Shown piece after piece: positions 42,659-52,520 of a stretch of DNA of 64,000 bases (positions are counted from its first letter, which is position 1; every line of letters starts with the position of its first letter). The DNA is from UBA1660 sp964462035 (GTDB lineage: Bacteria > Myxococcota_A > Polyangia > Polyangiales > Houyiibacteriaceae). The notes beneath the pieces are model-generated. The model searched no databases, had not been told where the DNA came from, and worked only from the letters and a program-made list of their open reading frames with translations. Position numbers and translations under genes: made by a program. The stretch is from the NCBI GenBank assembly GCA_964462035.1, contig CAYXAP010000017.1, forward strand, positions 71,223-135,222. Direction: 5' to 3'.

Positions 42659-43816
42659 ATGAGCCTCCCCGAGACCCTCGACATGGTTCGTCAGCTGGTG
42701 GCCGAGCCCTCGGTCAGCAGCCCCGACGCGTCCCGCGACCAGAGCAACCGCCGGGTGGTCGACCGCCTCGCCGAGTGGGCCGAGTCGGTGGGCTTCCGGG
42801 CCGAGGTCGTGCCTCTCCGGAAGGACCCGGCGAAGGCCAACCTCGTCGCCACCCTCGGGGACGGCGAGGGCGGGCTGATCCTCTCCGGCCACACCGACAC
42901 GGTGCCGACCGATCCGGAGGGGTGGGAGTCCGATCCCTGGGAGCTCACCGAGCGTGCGGACGGCGTCTTTCACGGGCTGGGCAGCGCGGACATGAAGGGG
43001 TTCTTCGCGGCGGCGCTCACGGCCGCGGCGCAGTTCCGATCGGGCCAGCTGAAGGCACCGCTCACGTTGATCGGCACCGCCGACGAAGAGAGCACCATGA
43101 ATGGCGCGCGCCAGCTGCTCGCGGACGGTTCGCCCCAGGCGCGGATGGCCATCATCGGCGAGCCCACGGGGCTCGTGCCGGTTCGGATGCACAAGGGCAT
43201 CCTGATGCATCGAGTCGTGGTCGAAGGGCGGGCCGGCCACTCGAGCGATCCGGCCCTCGGGCTCAACGCCATCGACGGCATGGCCCAGGTGATCGCGGAG
43301 CTTCAGGCCTTCCGCGCCGACCTGGCGGACGAGCTCCACATCGACGACTTCCACGTCCCGCATGCCACGCTGAACCTCGGACGCATCCAGGGTGGCGACA
43401 GCCCGAACCGCATCTGCGGCAGCTGCGCCATGACCTACGACATGCGTCTGCTGCCGGGAATGGCCCCAGCCGCCATCCGCAACCAGCTCGAGGCCCGCCT
43501 CCGTTCTCGCCTCGACCCACGCTATCGACTCGTGCTCGAGGAGCTGGTGGAGTCGGTGCCGCCCTTCTCGATCGAGCGGGACGCCTCGGCGGTGCGCTTG
43601 CTCGAGGAGCTCACCGGTCACGAGCCGCGCTCGGTGATGTTCTGCACCGAAGCGGCGTTCTTCCAGCAGCTCGGCGCCCAGACCGTGGTCTGCGGTCCAG
43701 GCAGCATCGAGGTCGCGCACCAGCCGAACGAGCACGTGCCGCACGACCAGCTGGTGTCGGGCGCGGACGTCTACGCGAAGGTGATCCACGCGGTGTGCGT
43801 CGAGGGGCGGGCATGA
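42659..43816 (+). CDS. argE: Acetylornithine deacetylase
   Basis: 385 residues of the M20 family. GHTDTVP has the first zinc His and Asp, GSADMKG the bridging Asp, ADEESTMNGA the catalytic Glu and metal Glu, IIGEPTG a further conserved block, and YDMRLLPG the dimer region. This supports deacetylation of N-acetylornithine in arginine synthesis. The stop overlaps the argA start by four bases (ATGA). Use of argE with an argA-type enzyme implies the linear arginine pathway in this organism. ATG at 42659; an ATG at 42644 adds five residues. Confidence 0.85.
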   Translation: MSLPETLDMVRQLVAEPSVSSPDASRDQSNRRVVDRLAEWAESVGFRAEVVPLRKDPAKANLVATLGDGEGGLILSGHTDTVPTDPEGWESDPWELTERADGVFHGLGSADMKGFFAAALTAAAQFRSGQLKAPLTLIGTADEESTMNGARQLLADGSPQARMAIIGEPTGLVPVRMHKGILMHRVVVEGRAGHSSDPALGLNAIDGMAQVIAELQAFRADLADELHIDDFHVPHATLNLGRIQGGDSPNRICGSCAMTYDMRLLPGMAPAAIRNQLEARLRSRLDPRYRLVLEELVESVPPFSIERDASAVRLLEELTGHEPRSVMFCTEAAFFQQLGAQTVVCGPGSIEVAHQPNEHVPHDQLVSGADVYAKVIHAVCVEGRA

Positions 43817-45156
43817 GCGACTCGCCCTTCCTGGAGGACTTCCGGCTGGCTGCGCCCTACATCCGCGCGCATCGCGGGAAGACGTTCGTGATCGTCTTCG
43901 GTGGCGAAGCGATGCGCTCGCGGAAGCTCTCCGAGCTGGTGCAGGACGTCGTGCTGCTCCATTCGCTCGGGGTCCGGCTGGTGCTCGTCGCCGGCTCTCG
44001 GCCGCAGATCGAACAGCGCATCGCCGAGCGCGGTGGTGAGTCGCGCTACCACGAGGGATTGCGCATCACCGATGCCGACGCGCTCGCGGCGGCGAAGGAG
44101 GCGGCAGGGGTGAATCGGGTCGAGCTCGAGCGCCTGCTGACCGTGAGCTTGCCGGGCTCGCCGATGGCGGGCGCGCGGGTTCGCGTCGCGGCGGGCAACT
44201 TCGTCACGGCCCGGCCTTGCGGCGTCCTGGACGGCGTGGACTACCAGTCCACCGGGCGGGTGCGTCGGGTGGACGCAGAGGCGATTCGCCAGCGCTTGGA
44301 CGACGACGCGATCGTGATCCTCACACCGCTCGGCTACTCGCTCACCGGCGAGGCCTTCAACCTCTCCACGCCGGAGCTCGCGGCAGAGACGGCGGTCGCG
44401 CTCGGCGCGGAGAAGGTCATCGCGTTGGCCGAGGCCAAGACTTGGACCGAGGGCGGCGACCGCATCGGCGAGCTGACGCTGGCCGAGCTCGACGCGCGAC
44501 TCGCGGGCAAGCGCCGCATCGCCTCGGACCTGCGGCTCCATCTCGAGGCGGCGGCGCTCGCGATCCGCGGTGGCGTTCAGCGCGCGCACGTGCTCCCGCG
44601 GAAGGCCGAGGGAGCGCTCCTTCGGGAGCTCTTCACGCGTGAAGGGGTCGGCACCTTGGTCAGCCGCGAACCCTACGAAGACGTGCGCCGTGCGCTGCCC
44701 CGCGATGTGCCGGCGCTCTTGCAGCTCCTCGAGCCGCTCGCGGAGCAGGGCGTGTTGGTGCACCGGCCCCGTGAGGTGCTGGAGAACGACATCGAGAGCT
44801 TCCGGGTGCTCGAGCGCGACGGGCTCATCCTCGCGTGCGCCGCGATCTATCCGTATCCGGCGGACGGGACGGCCGAGCTCGCGTGCCTGGCGGTGCACTC
44901 GGAGCACCGGAGCAACGGCCGCGGCGAAGCGATGTTGCGGGCGATCGAGCGCGAGGCGAAGGAGCTCGGTCTACGCTCGCTCTTCGTGCTCACCACTCAG
45001 AGTCACCACTTCTTCCAGCAGCACGAGTTCGTGCCGGCGCCACCGTCGGCGCTTCCCTCGGCGCGACCGGCCTACGATCGAAAGCGTCGGTCGAAGGTGC
45101 TGACGAAGACGCTCAGCGGCGGAGCCGCCGGCGCGCCCCCGAGTGGCGCGGATTGA
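43813..45156 (+). CDS. argA: N-acetylglutamate synthase
   Basis: 447 residues of ArgA type: an N-terminal amino-acid-kinase-like domain (TFVIVFGGEAM, LVLVAGSRPQIEQRI) of about 290 residues followed by a GNAT acetyltransferase domain (HRPREVLENDIESFRVLERDG, CLAVHSEHRSNGRGEAML, SHHFFQQHEF). It makes N-acetylglutamate from glutamate and acetyl-CoA, the first step of arginine synthesis; the kinase-like domain normally carries the feedback site for arginine. It is coupled to argE by a 4-base overlap. Its end overlaps the convergent giant gene by 44 bases. Confidence 0.9.
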   Translation: MSDSPFLEDFRLAAPYIRAHRGKTFVIVFGGEAMRSRKLSELVQDVVLLHSLGVRLVLVAGSRPQIEQRIAERGGESRYHEGLRITDADALAAAKEAAGVNRVELERLLTVSLPGSPMAGARVRVAAGNFVTARPCGVLDGVDYQSTGRVRRVDAEAIRQRLDDDAIVILTPLGYSLTGEAFNLSTPELAAETAVALGAEKVIALAEAKTWTEGGDRIGELTLAELDARLAGKRRIASDLRLHLEAAALAIRGGVQRAHVLPRKAEGALLRELFTREGVGTLVSREPYEDVRRALPRDVPALLQLLEPLAEQGVLVHRPREVLENDIESFRVLERDGLILACAAIYPYPADGTAELACLAVHSEHRSNGRGEAMLRAIEREAKELGLRSLFVLTTQSHHFFQQHEFVPAPPSALPSARPAYDRKRRSKVLTKTLSGGAAGAPPSGAD

Positions 45157-48100
45157 TCTCCAGCGCCTTCCGGTATTCGCGGCGGGCTCCCGTGCGGTCG
45201 CCATCGAGCGCGAGCGCGTCGCCGAGGATCACTCGGGCACCGGCGCTGCCGGGGCGGACGCGGACCAGTCGACGCGCATAGCGGACGGCCTGGTTCGGCT
45301 CCCGTTTGGCGATCTTGACCAGGCTGATGCCCGTGAGCGCTCGCGCGTTGCTCGCGCTCATGCGCAGGGCGGACTCGTAACGGCGCTCGGCGAGGTTGTA
45401 GCGTCGGCGGCTGCGGAAGAAGTTGCCGGCGTTGATCAGCGACTCGAGCCGCTCGGCTCGCGTTTGAGGCTGGTCCGGGTTCTCGGTCTCGCCGAGGGCT
45501 TCGCGCTCCTCCGCTGAGAGCTCTTCCGCTTCCTCGGTCTCGGCCTCTTCGGTTTCCGCTTCCTCGGTCTCGGCNNNNNNNNNNNNNNNNNNNNNNNNNN
45601 NNNNNNNNNNNNNNNNNNNNNNNNNNNNNNNNNNNNNNNNNNNNNNNNNNNNNNNNNNNNNNNNNNNNNNNNNNTTCCGCTTCCTCGGTCTCGGCCTCTT
45701 CGGTTTCCGCTTCCTCGGTCTCGGCCTCTTCGGTTTCCGTCTCCGTTTCGGTCGGCGTCGGGTCCGGGTCGGTGCTCTCGGTGGCGGTCGGCTCGGCGTT
45801 CACGGCCACCGCGGGCGGGTCGTCGCCGCCCAGGTAGAACGCAGCTACCGCGCTCACGACGAAGAGGGCGAGGGCCGCGACCGCCCAGTGCCACCAAGGG
45901 CGCTTCGACGGAGCCTGGAACGCCAACGTGGCGTCGGTTCCCATCCCCTCGGGCTCGGGCGGAGGTGCGAGCGCCACCGGCGCGGTACCGGGCATGGGGA
46001 CCGGCGCTGGCGCCATGGCCCGCGGTGCCATGGGGGGCGCGGGCGGAGCCACTGGTTCGGGCGCGGCCACCGGAGGCTCCGGCTCTGGTGTGGCCATCGC
46101 GGCGGGCGGAGGCGGCGGTGGAACGGAAGGGGCCGGTCGCCCGGGTGGGGCCAGTGGCTCGGGCGCGGGTGCTTCGGCGACGGGCGCGGGTGCTTCGGCG
46201 ACGGGCGCAGGTGCTTCGACGGGGGGCTCCGGTGGCGGCGCAGCTTCCCACGGCTCCTCGGCGGGCGGGGTCGGCGCGGCGACCCTCGGCGCGGGTGCGG
46301 GTGCGGGCTCGGCGACCGGAGCCACCATGCCCACGAGGGTCTTCTTCCGCGCCTTTCGGGGCCGGGGCACGCTGGCTGCCGCGGGCGCCGACGGCTTCGC
46401 CGCGGGCTTGGGGACCGTGGGCTTCGGCGGGGCCGCCGGCTTGGGGGCCGCCTTCGCGCGATCGGGGACGAGGCCCTTCGCCAGCGCGCTCGGCGCGGGC
46501 ACCGGCCGGGCCGGCTTCTTCGTCCGCGGCGCGGGTCGGGGGATCGCTGGCTTCGGTGGTGCTGCGGGCTTGGGCGCGGCATCGCGCGGCACGGCGCTCG
46601 GCTTGGGGATCGTGAATCCCTGCTTCTCCGTGGAGGCCGGCTTCAGCTTCTGCACCGCGCCGGTCGGCGCCTCCTCGTCCACCTCGGCGTCGGGGGGCGG
46701 GGGCGCCTGGGAGATCATCCCGGCCGCCTCGAGCTCGCCGAGCACCTGCTCGAGCTGTGCGAGCAGTGCTTGCGGCGGCTGGCTCGGCCGCGTTGGGGAC
46801 ATCGGTGGCGGCGGGAGGCTCGGCTTGATCGGCGGCGTCTCTTCGGCCGCGGCGGCCAGGGCGGACCCCGGCGGTGAGAGCAGGTTGGCGGTCGCCGGAG
46901 CGGCCCGCGCTTCGACTCGCACTCGGCCGGTGCTGATCGCCAGGAGCGCCGAGAGCGCCTTGGGTCCGCCGACGGCCTCTTCCCGGGGCTGGCCCGGCTT
47001 GCGCGCTTCGGCGCCGGCGACGAGGCCCTCGGCGAAGCTGACCTCGATGATCGTCCGCGGGTGCCGGATCGTCGCGCGGAGCGTGCGGTCGGCGGATGCC
47101 AGCGCCCGCAGGAGTCGGGAGGGGCCGAGCGCCTCGAGGCGGGTATCGAACATGTCGAGCTCGGCCGCCTGGCGAGCGACCTCCTCGTCGGCGGCGAGCA
47201 GTGGCTCGAACGCTCGAGCGAGACGCTCCATCCGCGGCGGCTGGTCGAGAGGCAGCAGCTCGTCCCGGCGGATCACCAGCAACGACGCCCACTTCAGCCG
47301 GGGGTCGCGGCGAAGGGTCTGCATCACTTCGTACGTCGGCCCGTCGAGACCGTGCTCCTCGACCAGGACGATCTCCGGGTCGCTGCTGCGCGCCCGGGGA
47401 AGGCCAGAGCCAGAGCTCGTCACGACCACCACGGTCGCGCCATGCGCCCGGAGCTCCTGGGCGAGGGTGTCGGCGGCCGCCGAATCGTCTTCGATGAGCA
47501 CGATGCGCCGGTCGCGGAAGATCGCGAGGTCGCCGTCGTCGTCTTCGTCGAGGTCGTCGAAGAGAGGGATCTCCCGGCTCTCGGCGCTCTCGAAGTCGAA
47601 GCGCACCGGTCCGTCGGCCTTCTCCACCAGCGGCCGGATCCGGGAGACGAAGTCCTGGATGGCGCTGCCGACCTTTCGTCCGGAGCGGAGTACGAAGCGC
47701 GCGCCCTCGTCCTGGCCGGTCTTCACCGAGAGGATGCCGCTCTGCAGTTCCGTCTTCAGGATCTCGAGCACTTCGTCCAGCGAGGTCTCGCCGAGCTCCA
47801 TGCTGGGTTTGCTCGGTCGGTCGGGGAGCTCCCGGCAGAGCGCGGCGATCTCACGGGCCACTTGGTCGGCGCTGGCGCTGCGCTCGACGAAGGTCACGCC
47901 CCGACGGGAGGCGTCCAGCCGAGCCTTCAGGTCCGACCGGTTGATCAGGATGATAACGGGTACGACCCGGGCGATGGGGTGCTGGGCGAAGGCCGCGAGG
48001 ACCGCGTCGTGGTCCTTCGCGGCGTCGCCGACGAGCAGGATCACGTCCGGCGCGGCGACCATCGCCGCCTGCGCCGCGGACTCCTTCTCCGCCCCCTCGG

Positions 48101-48233
48101 CAAAGGTGGCGTGCCGCTCGAGGCCGGCCTCGATGGCCTCCCACATGGGCTCACCGGTTCCGACGACGAGCAGCGTCGGCAGCTCCTCAGTCGTCAAATC
48201 TTCTGCCACCACTGGCAGGATGCCGAAGATCAC
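45113..48233 (-). CDS. Giant receiver-like/PATAN (DUF4388)/membrane/TPR protein, with assembly gap
   Basis: GTG start. The order is: a receiver-like fold (about 18-135); PATAN/DUF4388 (about 143-240, SLDEVLEILKTELQSGILSVKT); a second receiver-like domain (about 242-335, RIVLIEDDSAAADTLAQEL); a helical part; a Pro/Ala-rich linker (about 460-750); one membrane helix (WHWAVAALALFVVSAVAAFYLG); an Asp/Thr/Glu-rich tract; then TPR-like repeats. The unsequenced 100-N block lies in a tandem Glu-Thr repeat. Coding flanks 45113-45574 and 45675-48233 are both whole codons (154 and 853), so the true gap must be a multiple of three. It is probably an inner-membrane signalling or motility scaffold. Confidence 0.75.
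45575..45674. other. 100-N assembly gap inside a Glu/Thr tandem repeat
   Basis: The Ns replace part of a repeat with a 30-base DNA period coding AETEEAETEE. The bases on both sides fit that repeat. 100 is not a multiple of three, so its length is arbitrary; the periodicity suggests the real gap is 9 plus a multiple of 30 bases. Any frame read straight through the Ns is wrong on one side. Confidence 0.95.
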
Positions 48234-48292
48234 CCCGTCAGGGCAAGGATGTCTCCGCGGAGTCGACGTCCCTCAACGGGGACGGGTCGGAA

Positions 48293-49312
48293 TCAGCGCT
48301 CTTCGCCGCCCTTTCGCGGTCGCCACAGATCGTCGGCAAACCAGCCCCGTTCGTCCTCGAAGCGCCTTTCGACGACGAAGCCGGAGTCGTGGGCCAGGGA
48401 ATCGAGATCGCTCCGGAGATACTTGTAGCTGTACTCGGTGTGGATCGGCTCCCAGGCATCGAAGTGGAACGAACGGTCGAGCGCCTCGACCCGCACCTCC
48501 TGGGGGTCGAGGCTCACGAGGTAGCTCTTCATCGCGCCGCTGGTGACGTCGTAGGTGCCGAAATGGCGGAAGCGGTCGGTCACGAAGTCGGCGCCGAGCT
48601 CGCGGTTGATGCGCTCGAGGAGGTTGAGGTTGAACGCCGAGGTGACGCCCTCACGATCGTTGTAGGCCGCGAGGAGCTTCTCGATGTCCTTCTTCAGGTC
48701 GAAGCCGACCAGCATGCGGTCTTCCGGGCGGAGCGATGCCCAGATCCGGCCCAGGAAACCCCGGGCTTGCGCCCGGTCGAAGTTCCCGACGTTCGACCCC
48801 AGGAAGAGCACCAGGTTGGCTCGGTCCGAACGCTGCTTCACCAGCCATTGCAGGCCCCGGTGGTACTCCGCGACCACGCCCTCCATCCGGATCGACGGGA
48901 GCTCCTCGCGGACGGTTCGCTCCAGGCCCCTCATCGCCCCTTCGGAGATGTCGATGGGCACGTAGGTGACGTCGGCCCCGATCTCGGCCAGGTGCCGGAG
49001 CAGGAGCATGGTCTTCGCGCCATCACCCGCGCCGAGGTCGACGAGGTTGAACGGGCGGCCCTTCATGCACTCGAGGATTTCGGGCCCGGAGCGCTCGAGG
49101 ATCGCGTGCTCGCAGTCGGTGAGGTAGTACTCCTCCAGCCGCATGATCCGTGCGAAGAGCTGGCTGCCCTCGTCGTCGTAGAAGAAGCGCGAGGGGAGCC
49201 GTTTCGGCTCCGAGCTCAACCCCACGAGCACCTCGTAGGCCAGCTCTTCGATCGTATCCGTGTCCTCGGCGCGCTCGCCGATGACCACGTAGCGTTGTTC
49301 GTCGCTATCCAC
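48293..49312 (-). CDS. egtD: L-histidine N-alpha-methyltransferase (EgtD-like)
   Basis: 339 residues. LPSRFFYDDEGSQLFARIMRLEEYY is the family start region, and VDLGAGDGAKTMLLLRHL is the SAM-binding motif; FLGSNVGNFDRAQA and LLVGFDLKKD follow. EgtD trimethylates histidine to hercynine, the first step to ergothioneine. The sulfoxide synthase EgtB is not adjacent, so the pathway may be completed elsewhere or the enzyme may have another methyl acceptor. GTG start at 49312 with GGAGGAGGAG upstream. It lies between uvrA and the giant regulator gene on the same strand. Confidence 0.85.
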   Translation of the reverse strand: MDSDEQRYVVIGERAEDTDTIEELAYEVLVGLSSEPKRLPSRFFYDDEGSQLFARIMRLEEYYLTDCEHAILERSGPEILECMKGRPFNLVDLGAGDGAKTMLLLRHLAEIGADVTYVPIDISEGAMRGLERTVREELPSIRMEGVVAEYHRGLQWLVKQRSDRANLVLFLGSNVGNFDRAQARGFLGRIWASLRPEDRMLVGFDLKKDIEKLLAAYNDREGVTSAFNLNLLERINRELGADFVTDRFRHFGTYDVTSGAMKSYLVSLDPQEVRVEALDRSFHFDAWEPIHTEYSYKYLRSDLDSLAHDSGFVVERRFEDERGWFADDLWRPRKGGEER

Positions 49313-49381
49313 GCGCTCCTCCTCCGAATTCCAGTCGTACGAGGTCGCCGGGCGCTACCAAGTTACGTACGCGCAACGATC

Positions 49382-52300
49382 TCAGCCCAGGATCGGCCGT
49401 AGGAACTGCCCGGTGTGGCTCTCGTCGACCTTCGCCACGTCCTCTGGCGTGCCGAAGGCGACGATGCGACCGCCGCCGTCGCCGCCCTCGGGCCCGAGGT
49501 CCACCAGCCAGTCGGCGCTCTTGATCACATCGAGGTTGTGCTCGATGACCAGCACCGTGTTGCCCTGATCGACGAGCCGTTCGAGCACGGTGATCAGCTT
49601 GCGCACGTCCTCGAAGTGCAGGCCGGTGGTCGGCTCGTCGAGCACGTAGAGGGTGTGCTCCTGCTGACCGCGGAGGGTGTCGCCCTTGCCCAGCTCGCTG
49701 GCGAGCTTCACCCGCTGCGCCTCACCGCCGGAGAGCGTCGTCGAGGGCTGACCCAGAGTGAGGTAGCCCAGCCCGACGTCGTTCAGGCACTTGGCGAAGC
49801 GGAGGATCTTCGGGTGGTTCGCGAAGAAATCGACCGCGTCCTCGACGGTCATCGCGAGCACCTCGGCGATGTTCTTGCCGCGGTAGTCGACCTGAAGCGT
49901 CTCGCGGTTGTAGCGGGCGCCCTCGCACACCTCGCACTCCACGAAGATGTCGGGGAGGAAGTGCATCTCGATCTTCTTCACGCCCTGGCCCTGGCACGCC
50001 TCGCAGCGACCGCCCTTCACGTTGAAGCTGAAGCGCCCGACCTTGTAGCCACGGGCGCGCGCCTCGTTGGTCGCGGCGAAGATGTTCCGGATCTCGGTGA
50101 ACATCCCGGTGTAGGTCGCCGGGTTGCTCCGCGGCGTCCGACCGATCGGTGACTGGTCCACCTCGATCACCCGGTCGATCTTGCCGAGGCCATTCACCCG
50201 GTCGTGCTTGCCCGGCTTGACCCGGCTGCCGTTGATCTCGCGTTTGCACGCCGCGAGCAGGATGTCGTTCACCAGCGTCGACTTGCCGGAACCGCTCACG
50301 CCGGTGACCGCGAGCAGCCCACCGAGGGGGAAGGTCGCGTCCACCTTCTTGAGGTTGTGCTGCCGCGCTCCCTTCACCACCAGCGCCTGGCGCTTGTTCA
50401 GCTTGCGGCGGTCCTTGGCCTTCGGGGTGGGCACCTCGAGCTCACCGACCAGGTACTTGCCGGTCAGCGACCGGTCGATCTGCGCGATCTCTTCGATGGT
50501 CCCCTGGGCGATGACTTCACCGCCGTGGACACCCGGACCGGGCCCGATGTCCAGCACGTGGTCGGCCGCTCGGATCATCTCCTCGTCGTGCTCGACGACG
50601 ATGACCGTGTTCCCGATGTCGGCGAGGTGCCGGAGCGTCCGGATGAGCCTCGCGTTGTCCCGCGGGTGCAATCCGATGGTCGGCTCGTCGAGCACGTACG
50701 CCGTGCCGACGATCCCCGAGCCCACCTGCGTGGCCAGCCGGATCCGCTGCGCCTCGCCGCCGGAGAGCGTCGAGGTCCGGCGGTCCAGCGAGAGGTAGCC
50801 GAGACCCACCGAGGTGAGGAAGCCGAGCCGGGCCTTCACCTCGCGTTCGATCGGCTTGGCGATCATCTGCTGCTCGCTGCCGAGCTTCAGCCCGGCGAGG
50901 ATGCCGGTGGCGGTCTCGATGTCGAGCTTCGCGAAGTCCGCGAGCGTGAGCTTCTTGCGGTCCTTCGTGAGCCCGAGCCGCTTGCGATCGGCGGCGACCT
51001 CCTTGGGGAGCGCGACCGAGGTCTCCAGCATCACCGAGAGGGCTTTGAGGTTGAGCCGGTTGCCCTTGCAGTCGGGGCACTCCTGCTCGGTCATGAAGTC
51101 CTGGAGGAACTCCTTCACCCACTTCGAGTCGGTCTTCTCGAACCAACCCTCGAGGTGCGGGATCACGCCGCCCCATTCGGCGCCGTACTCCTCTTCCTCT
51201 TCTTCGCTGGTTCCGTAGAGGAGGATCGCCCGGAGCTCGTCCGAGAGATCGCCGATCTTCGTGCCCATCGTCACGTCGAAGCGCCGGCAGAAGCGGCGCT
51301 TCAGTCGCCCGGAGAACATGCCGGCGGGGCCGGCCTTCTTCCAGGGCTTCACGCCGTCCTTGCCGATCTTCAGCTCGGGATCCGGGAGGATGAGGTCCTC
51401 GTCGTACTCGAGCAGGACGCCGAGCCCCTGGCAGCCGGGGCACGCGCCTTGGGGCGAGTTGAAGCTGAAGAGCCGGGGCTCGAGCTCGTCGAGCGAGAAG
51501 CCGGGGTGGACCGAGCAGGCATAGTGCTCGGAGTAGACCGTCTCCTTCTCTCCGTCGGGGGTCTGGGTGAGGACCACGACGACACCGCCGCCGGTCTTCA
51601 GCGCGGTCTCGACGCTGTCGGCCAACCGGCCGCGGGACGACTCGCGGACCACGAGCCGGTCGACCACGGCCTCCACCGTGTGCTTCTCGTAGCGTCCGAG
51701 CCCGAGCGGGTTCTCGCCTTCGTTGGCGAGCACGTCGCCGAGGTCGACCACGTCGCCGTTGACCCGGGCCCGCACGTAGCCGTCCTTCGCCAGCTGCTCG
51801 AGGACGTCGCGGTGGAAGCCCTTCTTCGCCTTCACGATCGGCGCCAGCACCATCAGCCGCGTGCCCTCCGGTAGCGCCGAGACCGCGTCGGTGATCTGAC
51901 TCGGGTGGGCCCGGTCGATGGGCAGGCCGCATCGCTCGGTCACGGTGCCGTCGCGCTTCTTCTTGGTCGGGGCCCAGCAGTGGGGCTTGCCGGCCCGCGC
52001 GAAGAGCAGGCGCAGGTAGTCGTAGATCTCCGTCGAGGTGGCGACCGTCGACCGCGGGTTGTGGCCGGCCGAGCGCTGCTCGATGGCGATGGTCGGCGGG
52101 AGCCCTTCGATGCTCTCCACGTCCGGCTTCTTCTGCTGGTCGAGGAACTGCCGGGCGTACGCGGAGAGCGACTCCATGTACTTGCGCTGGCCCTCGGCGA
52201 AGATGGTGTCGAAGGCCAGCGAGGACTTCCCGGATCCGCTCAGGCCGGTGACCACCACCAGCCGGTCGCGCGGGATGTCCACGTCGACCGCTTTGAGGTT

Positions 52301-52411
52301 GTGCTCGCGGGCGCCGCGGACGCGGATCTCCCGGATCGGTTCGAAGCGGCGCTCGCCCTGTTTGTCGTAGGGAAGCGGCTCGCCAGACTGGGGTGCGGAT
52401 CCGTCGGCCAT
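49382..52411 (-). CDS. uvrA: Excinuclease ABC subunit A
   Basis: 1009 residues, a little longer than usual. UvrA recognises damage for nucleotide excision repair. Two ABC ATPase modules are seen: TGLSGSGKSSLAFDT (Walker A of the first) and VTGVSGSGKSTLVNDIL (second), with signatures STLSGGEAQRIRLATQ and TTLSGGEAQRVKLASEL. Zinc-finger parts CPGCQGLG and CEACQGQG are intact. The region after LFARAGKPHC carries an inserted segment with a further Cys pair. The ATG at 52411 is used; an upstream GTG adds 11 residues. Confidence 0.96.
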   Translation of the reverse strand: MADGSAPQSGEPLPYDKQGERRFEPIREIRVRGAREHNLKAVDVDIPRDRLVVVTGLSGSGKSSLAFDTIFAEGQRKYMESLSAYARQFLDQQKKPDVESIEGLPPTIAIEQRSAGHNPRSTVATSTEIYDYLRLLFARAGKPHCWAPTKKKRDGTVTERCGLPIDRAHPSQITDAVSALPEGTRLMVLAPIVKAKKGFHRDVLEQLAKDGYVRARVNGDVVDLGDVLANEGENPLGLGRYEKHTVEAVVDRLVVRESSRGRLADSVETALKTGGGVVVVLTQTPDGEKETVYSEHYACSVHPGFSLDELEPRLFSFNSPQGACPGCQGLGVLLEYDEDLILPDPELKIGKDGVKPWKKAGPAGMFSGRLKRRFCRRFDVTMGTKIGDLSDELRAILLYGTSEEEEEEYGAEWGGVIPHLEGWFEKTDSKWVKEFLQDFMTEQECPDCKGNRLNLKALSVMLETSVALPKEVAADRKRLGLTKDRKKLTLADFAKLDIETATGILAGLKLGSEQQMIAKPIEREVKARLGFLTSVGLGYLSLDRRTSTLSGGEAQRIRLATQVGSGIVGTAYVLDEPTIGLHPRDNARLIRTLRHLADIGNTVIVVEHDEEMIRAADHVLDIGPGPGVHGGEVIAQGTIEEIAQIDRSLTGKYLVGELEVPTPKAKDRRKLNKRQALVVKGARQHNLKKVDATFPLGGLLAVTGVSGSGKSTLVNDILLAACKREINGSRVKPGKHDRVNGLGKIDRVIEVDQSPIGRTPRSNPATYTGMFTEIRNIFAATNEARARGYKVGRFSFNVKGGRCEACQGQGVKKIEMHFLPDIFVECEVCEGARYNRETLQVDYRGKNIAEVLAMTVEDAVDFFANHPKILRFAKCLNDVGLGYLTLGQPSTTLSGGEAQRVKLASELGKGDTLRGQQEHTLYVLDEPTTGLHFEDVRKLITVLERLVDQGNTVLVIEHNLDVIKSADWLVDLGPEGGDGGGRIVAFGTPEDVAKVDESHTGQFLRPILG

Positions 52412-52520
52412 GGGGGTCGGCAGTCTAGTGTCGACCTGTGACACGTCGAGGTGGCCCGTGACCCAGGGGGGGGCAGGCCACGAAAAGACTGGGGAACTCG
52501 GTTGCCTGGCCCCCTGGGAG

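Noticed and set aside
42775..43812. N-terminal extension of argA over argE
   Set aside because: The frame is open by chance because of high GC; ArgA family resemblance begins exactly at 43813.
45072..45574. Reading the giant gene straight through 100 N to a stop at 45072
   Set aside because: The frame after the Ns gives Arg/Gly nonsense; the correct frame gives Glu/Thr repeat and TPR and stops at 45113.
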